From positions 3,543,359-3,607,358 of the forward strand of contig NW_019091361.1 in NCBI RefSeq assembly GCF_001949145.1: DNA of 64,000 nt. Reading direction: 5' to 3'. The notes below the pieces were generated by a model. That model was not told the DNA's origin. It searched no databases and saw only the letters and a list, made by a program, of their open reading frames with translations. Both the position numbers and the translations under genes were made by a program. How positions within the stretch are numbered: the stretch's first letter is position 1; each line of letters begins with the position of its first letter. Source of the DNA: Acanthaster planci (Eukaryota; Echinodermata; Asteroidea; Valvatida; Acanthasteridae). This document shows, one piece after another, positions 12,380 to 25,071 of this stretch.

Positions 12380-13582
12380 ATGGAGGGCTCTGAAGAAGAC
12401 AGGTTTTTCTCTGAGGGTCGGTTGTTTGACAACGTTGACTGCGAAAAGCATGCCACTGTCCGTGATGTACTTCTGGCCGGAAAAGTCATCCCATCCATTG
12501 GTCTTGTCCTGAATATTGTCTTCCTTTTTGTCACAGTCCGTGTGAAGTCCATGCACACTATCGTCAATGTCTACTTATCTAACCTGGCAGTGGCTGACGC
12601 TCTTTACCTTCTTCAAATGTCGATTCTACTCTCCATATCCCCAAGATCAGTTGCCGAAAATGCCATTCAAATAGTGGGTTCATTGATGGATGGAATAGCA
12701 CGATATGCTTCCCACAGCTTTGTTACAGCTTTAGCGATAGAAAGATTCTTGGGTGTACACCATCCTATCACATTCAGAGCAACAGCCAGCAAAACAAGAG
12801 CAGCCAAGATATGTGGAGGACTTTGGTTTCTGTCAGTCATTTTGGGAGTGATTACATCACTTCTTGCAAATGCGGAATATCTCTCAAGTGACATTACAAC
12901 TAATACTACTTGCTTCTTAATATACAACATATTACTGGTGATTTTCTTCTCATCAACTTTTGTCATCACTGCATCTGTGTATATCTACATCATAATTAAG
13001 CTGCACTATCAAACGCAAGCTTCACGGCAACGCCCTCAGCCAATTGGACAGGTTATCCGTATGCTGCTCATAAACACTGCCGTCTTCTTTCTTTTGAATT
13101 CAATACACATTGCCACTGCAATCATATCCATCCAAGACCGTTTTCTCACACACATTGAACTCCTTCATTTAAAGGTAGGTGCAGCTGCAGTTGTCTTGGA
13201 CCTGATCAACTGTTCCATTGATCCCCTAGTCTACAGCGCCACCAACTCCACTTATCGAACTGCTGTCATTGAAGCATTTTCTTTCATGAACCCGGCTCGC
13301 TACTGCAACTGCCAAAGATATGAGAGACCAAAAACAGTGTCTGGGCGGAGGGAATTACATAAAGCAAGGCGTCAGGATGCAGCCACTACCAGAGAACGTG
13401 AACAAATGGAACTGTCTGGAACTGGGCCACGGCAGGCTGCTCAAGAACCAGCACAGATCCAGTTAGAATTGTCTACCATGGGGCTGAGGGAACCAGTTCA
13501 AGAACCAGAACAGGTGCCCAGAGATCTGTGCCCAAGTGGGCCAATGGAAGCTGATCAGGAACCAGGACAGGATCCAGTGTAG
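12380..13582 (+). CDS. Intronless divergent class-A GPCR (receptor 1)
   Basis: Encodes 400 residues from the first in-frame ATG; the open frame extends 60 bases further 5' without an ATG. Seven hydrophobic segments start at about residues 34, 63, 97, 143, 178, 225 and 268. Class-A landmarks are Asn45 (GLVLN, helix 1), Asp73 (LAVAD, helix 2), Glu121-Arg122-Phe123 in place of DRY, Trp149 (helix 4) and DPLVY at 281-285 (helix 7). Missing are the helix-3 cysteine (Gln at 3.25), the helix-5 proline and CWxP in helix 6. The sequon NTT lies in extracellular loop 2. The tail (about 341-400) is a Q-E-P-rich repeat of 19-23 residues whose DNA array continues past the stop. It is oriented opposite to the other three receptors and to the host gene. 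Clearly homologous to them (HHPIT.RA.ASKTRAAK; MLLINTAVFFLLNS). Probably a plasma-membrane orphan receptor; the ligand is unknown. Confidence 0.88.
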   Translation: MEGSEEDRFFSEGRLFDNVDCEKHATVRDVLLAGKVIPSIGLVLNIVFLFVTVRVKSMHTIVNVYLSNLAVADALYLLQMSILLSISPRSVAENAIQIVGSLMDGIARYASHSFVTALAIERFLGVHHPITFRATASKTRAAKICGGLWFLSVILGVITSLLANAEYLSSDITTNTTCFLIYNILLVIFFSSTFVITASVYIYIIIKLHYQTQASRQRPQPIGQVIRMLLINTAVFFLLNSIHIATAIISIQDRFLTHIELLHLKVGAAAVVLDLINCSIDPLVYSATNSTYRTAVIEAFSFMNPARYCNCQRYERPKTVSGRRELHKARRQDAATTREREQMELSGTGPRQAAQEPAQIQLELSTMGLREPVQEPEQVPRDLCPSGPMEADQEPGQDPV

Positions 13583-13975
13583 AGGCGAATATAACTGTTT
13601 GCAATTGGCCTGAGGGAACCCGCTCAAGAACCAGTAAAGATGTAGGGAGATCTGTGTTCAATTTGGCCAATGGAAGCTGATCAGGAACCAGGACAGGATC
13701 CAGTGTAGAGGCGAATATAACTGTTTGCAATTGGCCTGAGGGAACCAGCTAACTGTTTGCAATTGGCCTGAGGGAACCAGCTCAAGAACCAGTACAGATG
13801 CAGGGAGATCTGTGTTCAATTGGGCCAATGGAAGCTGATCAAGAACCAGGACAGGATCCAGTGCAGGGGCAGATAGAACTGTTTGCAAATGGGCCAAAGG
13901 AACAAGCTGAAAAACACATCAGTACAGATGCGGTGACAATTGTCTCCAATCGGGCCAAGGGAAGTTTGATCAATA
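13395..13975 (+). repeat. 126-bp minisatellite forming the receptor 1 tail and running past its stop
   Basis: Direct reading shows a period of 126 bases (42 codons, made of sub-units of about 19 and 23 codons). GATCTGTG recurs at 13523, 13649 and 13807, and GATCCAGTG recurs at 13571, 13697 and 13855. An extra 32-base duplication at 13750-13781 offsets the third interval and shifts the frame. The first part encodes the end of receptor 1. After the TAG at 13580-13582 the array continues for about 390 bases. In the third copy the same codon is CAG, followed by an open frame to 14007. The last half-unit near 13920-13975 is degenerate. Confidence 0.85.
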
Positions 13976-16900
13976 CTACATGGGAGATGTTTGGAGTTTA
14001 TTGTTAAGGCTTTCGGATCAATAACATTTCAAATGTCTGGGTTCTCAGCAATTAATTAATGTTGGTGGAACCACTAACATCATTTCCAAATTATCTGCTT
14101 CTGTAAAAACAAAAGTTACTGAGGGTCCCATTTGGCTCTTGATGAAATAGAAATTGCTTAGTGGGGTCTTTTTGTAAATTATTGCACTTGTATGTATGTT
14201 GGGATGAGATTGAATCATCCATAATTTGAACCACCTTGGAAATCCTGGTACTGGGGAACACAGGGATGCCATTCAGACCCTTGACCAGAGCCTGAAAATA
14301 AGGTCAGAGAAGCCTATCATAAATATACCTCATTAATGCCTGTAATTCACCCAAGTCTGAAATCAGGTCTTTGCTTGAACATCATACAAGTACAGCATTA
14401 CAGTAATATAAATGTAAATAAGCTTATTTGCATCATAATGCTTAAAAATATTTCAAAAAGATATTTGTCAAATTCTCTGCAAAATACATGTACAAGTATT
14501 GCCTGCTTTCCAACACCGTCAGGCTTAATGTGCTGTGGCAGTATTGAAGTAGAAAGAAGAGGCACCAAATAACTCTTGTAGATGGAAGCAAGAAGCAAGT
14601 GCACATTAGACAAACACCACATACACACCTGATATTAATTCTGACATTTTCTGTTTTCCCTGAGCCTGACTGGGGCTACCAGACTTGAACAAAACAAATT
14701 TGGCTACAACAGAAAACTAGCGGTCGTGAGAGAGTGCATGCGCAAAATGATTAATCACTCTGCTGGAGATGGAGTTGTTTTATTCGGTTTACTTTTCCTT
14801 TTGTTTCATTACTTTTGGCAGAGTTTAATTTAGTAAGATAACAATAATATCAACATCCACCATTATCTGAAAGACAGGCTTTGGAAAATTCAGCAGCCTA
14901 TGAAAAAATGTGACACAGTGACTGGCCTCCAAAGTGTATCAGGATCTGCTTGATATGTGTATTAAACACGGGCGTGTATGTACATAAAATTTGCCCATTA
15001 AGTTTGTCTTTCTGAAGTACATAATGCACACAAGGCAGCGCTGACAGTTTGGACTTGCTTGCTTAATGCGAGGCTCCAGCACTTGTCAGCATGGTGCATG
15101 CATAAAATTGGTGCTAATTAATACCCACAAGGTGAAGCAATTAGGCCTAAGGCATTAACAGAGGGTGCTCAGGGCCTGTAGAATACTACAGGTAAATACA
15201 GCCATGGTCTGTCCAACCATAGAGCGAGGGAACATGATCCAACAAGAAACTCTTTCAGCCTTGGGGATTCTGTAGGATCTGGGATGGCATGGGTCAACTG
15301 AAAATTCAGAGCACTGAGCCCTATAAATTTTCAGTACAATGTTCAGTTGTACACAGTCATCACTGGCTGAGCCAAGGTTCTGGGGTCTGGAGCACTTTCA
15401 GTAGGTTTAAAATGAACACAGATCATGGATTCCTTCCCTGTATTAGTTACCACTGTTTCCTTGTTTTAAAAGTTCACAGCAGGGGTTTGGGTAACCAAAC
15501 AGGTGATGCATAATGATGAGTAATTTTCAGGATACTACTGACGCACAGAGCATGCATAGAATAACTAGACAGGGTGGGAACGGAGCAAGTTAGAGTTTCC
15601 TTCAGACTGATGACGTCTGAGCACTGTGCGAGAATGTCAGACTTAGCAAAGGGAGGGGGTATCTGAGAAGTGAAACATTCAGGTGATCAGACCGCAGAAT
15701 CAAGTTGGGTATGATGTCACCATGGGCAAGTCAGCAGTTTGCGAGATGTATGTGTTCTCATCTTGGGCACATACCCCGTACAGCTCAACCACAAGCCAGA
15801 CAACGCTGACATCAAGAAGACAAGAATCTTGGGGAAAAGGTGGCTTCGGAAGGTCACAAAGGTGAAAACAGAGCCTTTTTAGTAAAAGTGGGACCTGCTA
15901 CCAAGCACTTAACACTTTACAGAGAGCAAGCTTTGAAACCCTCCCCGTGACGGGGAAATTGAATCAGAGAATGCAATTTCTTTCCCAATTCCTAAACCTT
16001 TGGTTTTTTGTTATCAGATAATCACTATACAATGATTAATTGATTGCTATGGCTGCTGAAATGAGCACTGAACAGGGTACGCACACTGAAAAACAGGACC
16101 ACAAGATAATCTGGCAGAGGACTAGCGGGGACACTGTTTGCAGTTCCATTGTGCATTTACCATATTGGCAGTCAAGTCTGTCAAATCATTTTAAAGTACA
16201 AGGGTTTCTTCTGAAGCAAATCACTCGATATGAGACAAATTTACGACAGATTATTTTATTCATATGGGTGACAATTTATGGAATCTTTCAATGGCTCAAG
16301 TCGTAGATGACCTACATGGAGGCCATTTTCACAAGACACATATTTCTTTTCAGGAAATAATGACAGCTAATCTTTTCAAAGAGAACATGTGTGAGTAGGT
16401 TTTTCTTTAAGCAGTACTCTCCCTGATCCTAATGTCTTGGTTTATTTTAAGGCAGAAGTAATTACACGATGAGAAGCACCTCCTGGTACGTCCCCATCAT
16501 ACCTGAATTACTCTAACTCATGGGGGTGGGGTCAAGGCACAAGACTCAGCTACTGTGGAATCCCACATCCTTACAACTCATCCCAGTGTGCCTACGATGA
16601 CCTTTCAGAAGGGCTGGGGTTGATATTTTTCCCTCTTCTTTTTTTGATGTGCATCAAACTTGGAGCTTTCTTTAGCCTGGGGGAGTTTGCCTCAAGACCA
16701 AAAATAGAAGAGTTGATTGGAAACACAAACTTTGCTGTATCTGGCTGGGATACATCAAGGAATGGGCAAGCAATGGTCCCAACTTTGATTGATTCAAGAC
16801 GGCAGGGTTATGCAGCTATATGAAGTTGAACAAAGGAACAATAAATGAGATATGAATGTTCAATTTCTGATCACCACGGACGCACTTCATTGCACCTTTC

Positions 16901-19900
16901 CATTCCATTCTCCATTTAATATATCTTCCATTCCTTACAGGCTTTTTCCAACTTCTACTGCAAATTTGTTTTCCATAAGGGGGCCGGGAAGGAGGAAAGT
17001 GGTACTTGTCCTCCCGGTCACCTGGAAAAAAAATTGGAAAAAAAAAGAAACCGGAGAAGGGGAAAATAAATACCCGTTTTCATGAAAACAGCTAAATATA
17101 TTCTGCTTGCAGCATTGGCTTCTTCCAGTGTTGATGGTTTGTCCACAGAGCGATGGTTTTTCAGTCTGCTGTTACAGACTGGTCGTATTAGGCCCTCCGA
17201 TTCCCCAGTGACACCAGTGTTCTCTTTTCTAGTACAGCTTTTCAGTGAGCTTTTGAGAATAGCTTCTGACTTTGAGTGCTGTCTAGAGAGTTCTAGCCCT
17301 GGAGCAGAAGGTCCGAAACAAGTTTAAAAACCACGGTCCAATTTCAAGGCTCAGATTAATTGTACAAAGAAAAACATACCAACTGCTCGGGAAAAAACTG
17401 TGCTTAAATTTGAAGTAATCTTATAGCAGAGACATGCATGTGACGATTGTGAACGCATGGCAAATCAGTATTTTGGCTAATTTTGTCTCTTTTCTGTACT
17501 GTACCACTACTGTGCTTACAAAATGTCAACCGGTACATCAAACGTACTAAGGCTGTGTTAGCAGAAAATTTTGAATTAGACAGTGCAATAAATTTAGACC
17601 CTAGCACTACTTCATGGTTCACTGGATAGCATCTTGGCACAGTCTCCACCAACACATGAGGACAACGCACGATGAGGGTGTGAGTCCTCGTGCCCTCCAG
17701 AATCAGGAGGGAAACCTTGTTGAGAGATGCTTCCGACTGGAGCCTATAGGCTGCAGGCTAGGGCAACAAAAATGGCACTTAGGCCTACATGTAGCCAGTG
17801 ACTCAGAGTGGATAGGATTCTTCCAAAGTACAGAACAGATCACTAAAAAACACTAATAACATCACTGACAGTGGGTGTTGTTCTGCTAAGTAAGTTGTTT
17901 CCCTGTTGCCACGGTTTCCAATTTTCTTCCATAATACTCACTGAAAATCCTTGAAGAATGATTGAGGCTGGCAGATTCAGTGGGAGCGAATGAATGATCA
18001 TGGAATGATCAGCTATGGCAAATGACATGGCAGTGTGAATTAGCTGCCTGTCTGAGTGTATGCTAAAACATTACAAACATTAATGAGACTTAAGATTTCA
18101 AAGATTTACGTTAATCACAGATGCAAAGTTTGTGTCTGTGGTGAGCTGCATTCGGGTGCTTGAACAACAGAGGTGGCCTTTTATATACTTATCCGAGGAG
18201 ACACCATAACCGTGGTGGCATGGGACTTAAACGTGTGGTGCGAGCATGCAGTAATGGTTTCTATAAGTTATAGGATTTGTCTGTGAGTACATACATAAGA
18301 AATATAGCAACATGTTCTGATAGTGACACAAACTATTTCCGTTAGGCAAGATGTAAAATCCATACCACATGTACATGTAACTTGGACTTCCTGCAAATTC
18401 AACAGTCCAAGTAGACAGCACCTTTAGTGGAGAGCAAATGAAGCAGTGACGCTTGAGTGGCTGCAGGCAAGGGTTGAAGTGACAAACTACCTGCTGACAG
18501 ATCTATGGAATTCAGAAGTCTGGGTGTTTCTCTCTCCATAATCTCCTTCCTTTCCCTCCATCAATCGTGGTCATTAAAGACACTAACTCAGGTCAAGTCA
18601 TTTGGAATCAAGCCAACTTCCTTATATCCTTACCCTTTTCTCAAAGCGCAAAGCTGCTTATGGTCATGTTGAAACTTCTGAGTGGTTACAAAGATGCTCC
18701 AACATCAGCAAAAAGCCAAGTGTCATTTCAAAAAAACACAGTTATGATGTCTCACACATCAGTACTCCAGAAATTGCTTAAGATGAGAAGTGTGTCTCAA
18801 GCATAAAATGACACTCTTTAAACTTGAAAGATTGTGCTGTCCCTTTTCTACAGGGACTCCTAAATTACATCATAAATCTTCTCAGACCAGTCAAGAACTT
18901 CTCTGGTAAATTAATCCAGTGATAAAAATTAAGAAAATCTTTATTAGGAGACGATATGTACGGCCCAGATTACAGGTTGATCATGTTCTTTGATGCGCTG
19001 TTGCAATCTTATTGGTGCAGAACAAGCTTTGAGCACATTTGTTATCGTCTCCGCAGTTTCATTGCTTGACTTAAAATGTTCCTTATAATTCATGTCAAAC
19101 AGCTGTGTGGTGAATATTATAATACATAATGAAGTGCATGTTGTCTTTAATTAAAACCACTTTCAGGGTTGTCGCATAGGCACAGTGGCAATTTCATGGG
19201 GAGATCCAGCTTTTTATCTCAAGGCACTTCTTTCTTTTCTTTTCCTTCTTTGAAGATTTTATACACTGAATAACTCATGAAATGTAACTGATCAAGGGAG
19301 GGTGTACATATCTGTAACACAAGATTGTTTACCCAAAGGCCACAAGCCAGACCAATTTAATCTCACTGCAGTTCAAGGTTCTGGGGAAAGATTTGCTCCT
19401 TTGATATTTTGAACTCTGACTCAAGGAGTGTTACAATGGAATTCTACTTGCTACTGTGAACTACTTGCTGACGGTAAGTTCACCAATCAAATGAAGTTCT
19501 CAAGTACCTGGGCAAGTAATATACCTGATGTCCAACTGGGGTGGAAGGGTACTGGGGGGCCCTCATTTCTGAAGGGGCCACTCAATGAGTTTGCAGTGGC
19601 AGATTTAAAGGGGGGGGCTCATTGGGTACATCTCCCCTCCCAAACTACTTGCAGGACAATGAATTTAAAATGGTGTCCACGGTGTTACATCTTGACTGAG
19701 GGGCTTTGCCCTTCAAGTTAGTGCCGACCCCCCAAAAATTCTGGATCGGCCATTAATTTTGGTCAAAAGTTGAAATAATACAAAGCTCTTTCTGTTTCCT
19801 CCAGTTTCTAAGCCAGCACTGACCTTTCTCTGAGGCAGTTGCTTTTAGTTTTACATGGAAAATCAACTTTTGACAGGGGCTTCTTGGGGCATTGTTCATT

Positions 19901-22900
19901 TTGGATTTTAGTAGGGCATCAACTGTGTACCTCTATGATTCAGGGTCTACAATTTCCTCTGAAAAATTATATTTACACATACATGCATATGCTATCAAAC
20001 CAACTTTTCTTAAAGTACCATATTTCCTCAGTTTGGCATCTAACTGTCACTGGCAATTGTGTACATGCATCTGTCTTGGGTGTCAGTAGGGTCAAGGGAG
20101 CAGCCTGGACAGGAGTGAATATGACCATGAATGAAATCCCAAAAGCCTTTATTATGACGAATGGGAAGATTTCTTGGGTCAAACCAGCAACGTGGCAAAG
20201 AATGTGGCCAAGTCAGTGCCCTTGTATGGAAATGTCACAGCAGTCTCTTTCAGTCACTCAACAAACTATGAGCAAAACATCCCTAGGCTGGAAAGATTGG
20301 AGGAATTGAATTTGTAGATTTATACATTTGGAGCAATTCCCAGTGGTGAGGAGCCTTCCCTGTGGAGGGAGGGGGGTACATCAATATAATGTACTTCTAC
20401 AAGTCAGAAACCAAGTGGGAACTAATAGTAGGTGTGGCAAGCATACCGGGTATGGGGGGGACAAGAGGCACACTCTCTCTCTCTGACCCCTCCCTGAAAA
20501 CAAAATTAAGTATTTTAAAAAATAAAAAAGTGAAGATTTTCTCATCCTCCGGGGAACTGCTTCACCCTGGTAAAAGGTTGTTTGTTGCCCCTGCCCCCCC
20601 CCCCAAAAAAAATCCTAGGAATACCCACGAGTTTGGGAACATGTGCCAAAGATGTCTGTACAGATCGGGCAGACACATGCCAAACAGAACGATCCACGGT
20701 CTAGTTCTCACACCTGTTCATGATGGACAAGCCTGCTTGTGTACAGTGTACAGCAAAGACAACCATAACTAAACTTCAAAACTTAATGGACTTCGTAGAG
20801 ACAGTTGACAGCTTGAACTCAATTTACTCTACTTCTCTAAATTCTATTATTGTTTAATGGAATTTATGGCAAAGTGCAATTTGGGCCAATACACAAATTT
20901 TAAAGACACAAATGGAAAAGTATGTACACTTGTGTTGCAATTAATGTAAATTATTTACCACAATTTTAAAGGAATTCATTCACAGGTTGGGAATAAACAT
21001 TAAAATTGTCATAACAATTTTGCAATTGTTCAGGTGTGATGACGTCTTCATGGACCAAACTTAATAAATGAATAAATAAATGGTTGCCTTTTACTTGACC
21101 CAAACCTCTTCCCAGCCTGAATGGAAGGTGACACATTGTGATAAACACGTTATCAAAAAGGGAGGCTGTCCGGGCAAAACTTTTCCCGGGAGAAATAGAA
21201 ATTTAATGACTGCTCCAGACAAGCTTAACAAATCCCCTTAAGGGGAGATAAAATTGGATTCCCTCAAGTTAACGACCATGCTGGCCCCTCACTGTGATTG
21301 GGGGGCAGCTGTGGAGACCCTAAAATGACTCCTCCCCTTATTGAATTTGTCAACATTCATTTCACTTGTAACTCCTGGAAATTAAAACACTGCAACTAGA
21401 TTCAGGGCTTGAAGTTAAGTTCGGGGTCAAGTCAAGTGAGGCTCATGGTCCAGACATGATTAAACCAGCCGTTCACAAGCATTAGGCCTATGTTATGACC
21501 ACCGACAAAATTTTGCTGTGGTTGGATAAATCACCGGATTCCCAGTGGCTTTGATTTTGATTGGTTTCACGAGGAAGTCCAAACTTTGTAGATAGTATTT
21601 ACACACTTGCCAAGCAGTAAACACTTCTCCATGGACACAGTGGAACATGCATGTGACTTCTTGTACCCGGCACATCCAAAGCTCTAAAGTAAAGCCGTCT
21701 GAAATTGTTTGTCAATGATTTTCATATTTATTTTCATAAGTTCTCATATTTCAGTCACCAGGTGAAGGAGAGCCCAATCCATGTTTTGTCATACAGTATT
21801 ATAGATTGATAAGAGCCGAACGAAGTTCTCTACTTAAAGGCTTAAAAAAAAATTCATGAAGCGGGCCCACCAAGAACTTTTAATTTTTGTTGCAAATTGT
21901 GCAGAGAATTTTACATTCCACTGTAGATATCACCAGTACTAAATAAGCAACTTTTCTAGGAGTTTCTCTCGAATATGATGATAATGTGCTCATCCCATAT
22001 TCGAAGAGTTTTCTTTGATTTAGTAAAATTTAGAGCATGCAAAAAAATATCTAAAGCTGTATGCAGTTCACATAAACATCACAGCTTCACACAAATTTCT
22101 TTAACAAATCCAGCCCTTCCCTGCATTAAAAACACTCAGACCCATGAAACTGTAACATGAAAACAAACTAAGACCTTACCTTGATGCTTTTGGTGAACTC
22201 TATCAAAGTGAGTAAGATAAATGCATAACAACCGTTACAAGTGCAGGCGGACGAATATGAAGGCAAATGTGTATGTGCCATTCTAAAGAGTGCACACAAG
22301 ACCCCATGCATACAAATGATCCTGGAAATGACTGGGGCAGATGCTCAACAAGTTGGCTCAATAAGAAACGAGAGATTGGGCCAACAGGTAGCAGTCCTTG
22401 GCCCTTTCTCGGCCTCTGCTCAAACCCCAGCTGTAGAAGGGTCTCACCTCTGCCAACAATTAGCCATCTCCTCTCATTTCCCCTTACAGGGCAGGATCAA
22501 GGCTGCCACAGCAATACTGTTAAGGTATAAACGCTGGGATCATGTATGCAGGAATTCTTCCATCAAGGTCATTTTTAAATAATAATATACTTTATTCCCT
22601 CAAATCCCTAGCAACGTTTATATCAAGGAGTCTTTAAAGTTTACAAGCAGAGGGCCTTGAATATTCATGTCACATAAAAAGATCCTTGAAGATTATTTGT
22701 AGTGTAAATAAAACAAATGGCTTGCATAACCTGAAATATAGAGATTGGAAACTGCAGAGGGCATGGAAATTTCAATTCTAGTAGAATCTGCTTCAAATTG
22801 TGCTTTCCAGGATTACACACATCACAGTTATCAATGTGACGTTGATGGCTATCTTACATGAACAGGTGCACCAATTCTGACCAATGTTATACAGTTCGTT

Positions 22901-23080
22901 TGTGTGTATCAAATTTCAGGAGATTTTGATTTCCAAACATAGGATTATCCACAATATGTCTTTGATCAAATTGTTGATCATTGACCAAAGTGAACTGCAA
23001 AGCTATAGCCGTGCCCACTAAGCTTAAGTCAGCCTACTGCTTCAGTAGTTCACATGTCTTCATTAGCGAGGAAGGAAATA
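13976..23080. other. No recognised gene; intronic
   Basis: Apart from a possible SINE fragment near 17600-17710 I see no supported feature. Open frames up to about 156 codons (for example near 19839) lack codon bias or recognisable motifs. Confidence 0.5.
17600..17710 (+). mobile_element. Possible tRNA-derived SINE fragment
   Basis: TGGTTCACTGGATAGCATCT (17615) resembles a tRNA D-arm/A-box, and GGTGTGAGTCCTCGTGCC (17677) resembles a degenerate T-arm. The spacing is longer than in a tRNA, so this is not a functional tRNA gene. Weak call. Confidence 0.35.
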
Positions 23081-23084
23081 TGTG

Positions 23085-23290
23085 GCACAGTTACTGAGGT
23101 ATGTCACTCTTGGAAATCGCATCTGGGTTGCAAATCCAGCTGCTGGTTGTGTGCACAATGTCCTTGGGCAAGGTCGTCTCAATGTGACCAATCTTGATTC
23201 TTGATGTATGTCCAGGGTTCAAATCCGGCCAATGGCTGTCTTCACCTTTTCCTTGGACAAGACATTCCAACCAACACTTGCCTGTCTTCA
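23085..23290 (+). mobile_element. tRNA-derived SINE remnants (two partial copies) 3' of receptor 2
   Basis: Two B-box-like sequences, GGGTTGCAAATCC (23125) and GGGTTCAAATCC (23215), are each followed by the SINE-tail-like phrase TCCTTGGGCAAGG or TCCTTGGACAAG. It lies about 50-250 bases beyond the receptor 2 stop, antisense to it. A-boxes are poorly preserved. Confidence 0.5.
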
Positions 23291-23340
23291 TGTGACCTTA
23301 TCACAAGCATGTCTGGATGGGACAATAAAGGTAGTTGCAC

Positions 23341-24807
23341 TTAAGTCTCCTTCACACTGGGAGGACTTTCTGTCCTTGATAACCCATTTTGGTCATCTTT
23401 TCCAACTGAAGATATTACCTTCAATTCCAACAGCTCCTCTTGTGATGGCAACTGGGAGTGAGTTATGATTGACGTTGTTTTGTGATGAGGACCTTGTGAC
23501 AGAAACTTAACATCCTTTACTTGCATCTGATCTTTTGGTGCTGGTTCTTGAAGAAGCTCTGCAGCCTGTGCTGTCATCTGATCCTTTGGTAATGATCCTG
23601 GGAGCTCTGCAGCCTGTAGGCCTACTTGCATCTGATCTTTTGGTGCTGGTTCTTGAAGAAGCTTTGTAGCCTGTGCTCTCATCTGATCTTCTTGTGCTGT
23701 TTCAGAAAAAGGCTCGGCAGCGTGTACTCTTATCTGATCCTTTGTTACTGATTCTGGAAGTTCTGCAGTCAGTTCTTGGATCTGATTTTTCAGTGCCGGT
23801 TTGGGGAGAAGCTCTACCTGTACTCGCATTTGATCTTTTAGTGCCGATTCTCCTTGGGTATTTTGTCGGCCACAGCAAAGACAAGTCACTGCCTGGATCA
23901 CAGCAGCTCTGTAGTCAGCATTTATCACACTGTAAATGATGGGATCTACACAACTGTTGATCTGCTCCAGGATTCTTGTGCATGTTTCAACAAACATATA
24001 ATCGTGGAGAAGTTTGGGAACTGCAGATATATTGGGTGAGCTGATGAAAATTCCGATCATAACGATAGAGGTGAATTGGAGTGAATTCAATAGGAAGAAA
24101 ACGGCAGTGTTGATGATGAGCATACAGGTGACCTTTCCAAGCCTCTGTGGACAGTGCTGTGCCTCAGGTGATCTTTGCCGCAGTTTTAACACAAGGCACA
24201 CATACACAGTGCCAGTCACGACAACAGAAACTAAGTTGAATGATCCAAGTACGACAACAGAAACCATCTGTGGGATTCGCACATCGGGACCAACCTGAAT
24301 GTTGAATGAAAACACATCAACTATTCCAACCCTGACTGCTAGCACCCAAAGTCCTGCTGATACCTTGGCTGCTCTTGTTTTGCTGGCTGATGCTCTATAT
24401 GTTATTGGATGATGAACAGCTGAGAATCTCTCCACTGCTACGGCCACTACCAGCAAATAGGACACAATTCTAAGTGTGTTGAACACACAACCGATGACAA
24501 TGCTGACTTGATGAGACCCAAGGAAATACATGTACAAATGTCCCCAAGATATTGCTAACGTCAAGAGAAGATAAAGTGTGTCAGCTACTGCCAGATTGGC
24601 TAAGTAGACATTGATGACCGTCCACATGGACTTCAGCCGAACAACAACAAGGAGGAAGACAACATTCAGAAGTAGGCCAACTGGTGCGATGATTTTTGCA
24701 CTCAGATTGTAAGTTTCGCTCAGTTCCTGTTTATGAGCTTTGTAATCTTTCCAAAACTGCTCAAAGTCACAGCCACACAAATCTGCAATACTGTGATTGT
24801 CATTCAT
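23341..24807 (-). CDS. Intronless divergent class-A GPCR (receptor 2) with seven-unit tail repeat
   Basis: Encodes 488 residues, starting MNDNHSIADLCGCDFEQFW. Two N-glycosylation sequons (NHS, NLS) lie in the extracellular N-terminus. Helices start at about residues 36, 66, 102, 148, 182, 225 and 272. Landmarks are Asn48, Asp76 (LAVAD), Glu126-Arg127-Phe128 (ERF), Trp154, Tyr202 and DPIIY at 288-292. Residue 3.25 is Ser rather than Cys, helix 5 has no proline and helix 6 has no CWxP. A Cys cluster (CLCC, 309-312) after helix 7 could be palmitoylated. Residues 322-439 are seven tandem 16-18-residue units of the type APKDQMQVQAAELLQEP, followed by a conserved end (SQLPSQEELLELKVIS). It is on the same strand as the host ADAMTSL-like gene, within its intron. 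The fold resembles peptide receptors, but I cannot name a ligand. Intact as read. Confidence 0.9.
   Translation of the reverse strand: MNDNHSIADLCGCDFEQFWKDYKAHKQELSETYNLSAKIIAPVGLLLNVVFLLVVVRLKSMWTVINVYLANLAVADTLYLLLTLAISWGHLYMYFLGSHQVSIVIGCVFNTLRIVSYLLVVAVAVERFSAVHHPITYRASASKTRAAKVSAGLWVLAVRVGIVDVFSFNIQVGPDVRIPQMVSVVVLGSFNLVSVVVTGTVYVCLVLKLRQRSPEAQHCPQRLGKVTCMLIINTAVFFLLNSLQFTSIVMIGIFISSPNISAVPKLLHDYMFVETCTRILEQINSCVDPIIYSVINADYRAAVIQAVTCLCCGRQNTQGESALKDQMRVQVELLPKPALKNQIQELTAELPESVTKDQIRVHAAEPFSETAQEDQMRAQATKLLQEPAPKDQMQVGLQAAELPGSLPKDQMTAQAAELLQEPAPKDQMQVKDVKFLSQGPHHKTTSIITHSQLPSQEELLELKVISSVGKDDQNGLSRTESPPSVKET
23491..23844 (-). repeat. Tail-coding tandem repeat, 7 units of about 51 bp (receptor 2)
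   Basis: Seven consecutive units of 16-18 codons with consensus (A)(P)KDQM.VQAAELL.EP. Units 4, 5, 6 and 7 are the most alike. The homologous array has three units in receptor 3 (30686-30835) and one in receptor 4 (36087-36137). Confidence 0.88.
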
Positions 24808-25071
24808 TTCTGCAAGGACAGTATTTACTCATCAGCAAGCTGAACTGCCAAATACAGTGCAACAGAACTCACATATACATGTATGGATCCAGTTTGTAAA
24901 GGAATCCAAAACAGATCTTCAATACTAAGTTGTGTTTTGATACTTCTGTAACCTGACCATCAAGTGACTGAATTTCTCAAGTGACTATTGGCTAAAAGCA
25001 GGACCCAAAAAAATAATAATTTGCCACGAACAATTTCCCAACAACCAAGTGCAAAGTAACAAGAAATACAT

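Noticed and set aside
12227-12567. Two antisense open frames at the 5' end of receptor 1
   Set aside because: Shadows of the receptor reading frame on the opposite strand.
19839-20309. 156-codon open frame on the plus strand
   Set aside because: Low-quality amino-acid composition, no motif, no paralogue in the window. Chance open frame within the large intron.
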